DNA from: a virus
Strand: one strand, 5' to 3'
Length of the DNA stretch: 47,713 bases
Virus record (IMG/VR): IMGVR_UViG_3300047557_000960
Location: 1-47,713 of that record
Both the position numbers and the translations under genes were made by a program. Below, piece by piece: positions 47,708 through 47,713 of the stretch. Below the pieces are notes generated by a model that was not told the origin of the DNA, did no database searches, and was given only the letters and a program-made list of their open reading frames with translations. Position 1 is the stretch's first letter. Each line of letters opens with the position of its first letter.

Positions 47708-47713
47708 AAGAAA

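Noticed and set aside
1-47713. Circular closure of the window
   Set aside because: Continuing the dUTPase across the junction gives a sequence unlike any dUTPase end, so the ends are not adjacent in the genome.
1-47713. CRISPR array or insertion sequence
   Set aside because: No regularly spaced direct repeats with unique spacers and no transposase or terminal inverted repeats were seen.

Overview
The window looks like most of the genome of a short-tailed (podovirus-like) tailed phage of a Bacteroidota host. The host call rests on AT-rich DNA, promoters of the Bacteroidota type (TTG, about 19-22 bases, then TAnnTTTG), A/T-rich leaders without Shine-Dalgarno sequences, and Bacteroidota-like signal and lipoprotein peptides. 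TAA, TAG and TGA all end genes, so the standard code is used. No integrase, DNA polymerase, helicase, primase, RNA polymerase, tape-measure or tail-sheath gene is visible. The left edge cuts a dUTPase gene, so the sequence is not complete as shown.

Layout. Bases 1-16200 are transcribed leftward. From the left they hold nucleotide metabolism (dut, adenosylcobalamin-type ribonucleotide reductase), a small SSB-like protein, two tRNA-like genes, a recombination set (two PD-(D/E)XK nucleases and a DUF1071 single-strand annealing protein), a sigma-70-like factor and a GNAT-like protein. A long run of very small host-takeover-type genes follows, several coupled by TAATG or ATGA overlaps. Among them are a secreted protein, a lipoprotein, several one-helix membrane peptides, a winged-helix protein, an EDxHD-type nuclease, a tRNA pair and a stand-alone DnaA domain IV protein.

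Bases 16195-17241 form a non-coding divergent region. Its left part, read leftward, is predicted to be a structured leader RNA of about 170 nt. This ends in a complete type III hammerhead ribozyme (16142-16194, minus strand) just ahead of the first early gene. Its right part is AT-rich with short direct repeats, including GTGGG three times at exact 10-base spacing. It ends in a textbook Bacteroidota promoter placed so close to the RepL-like gene that the mRNA should be leaderless. This region is the best candidate for the replication origin and early/late switch.

Bases 17242-47707 are transcribed rightward: RepL-like protein, a first solenoid spike, a membrane/coiled-coil (spanin-like) group, an HNH homing endonuclease, small very basic proteins, a GroES-like protein, terminase, portal, scaffold, major capsid protein, a lysis set (GH19 endolysin, holin-like peptide, u-spanin-like lipoprotein), three neck/connector-like proteins, then a large fibre module and a 1387-residue tail protein. 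A repeated box, GCGTATTATATAGG and close variants, sits 11-36 bases ahead of several rightward genes and near some leftward ones. It is the best candidate for a phage-specific promoter, possibly read by the phage sigma factor.

The most unusual features are the hammerhead ribozyme with its pseudoknot-rich leader, the tRNA-like genes whose anticodon arms do not fold normally, and the duplicated solenoid spike and fibre-anchor domains.
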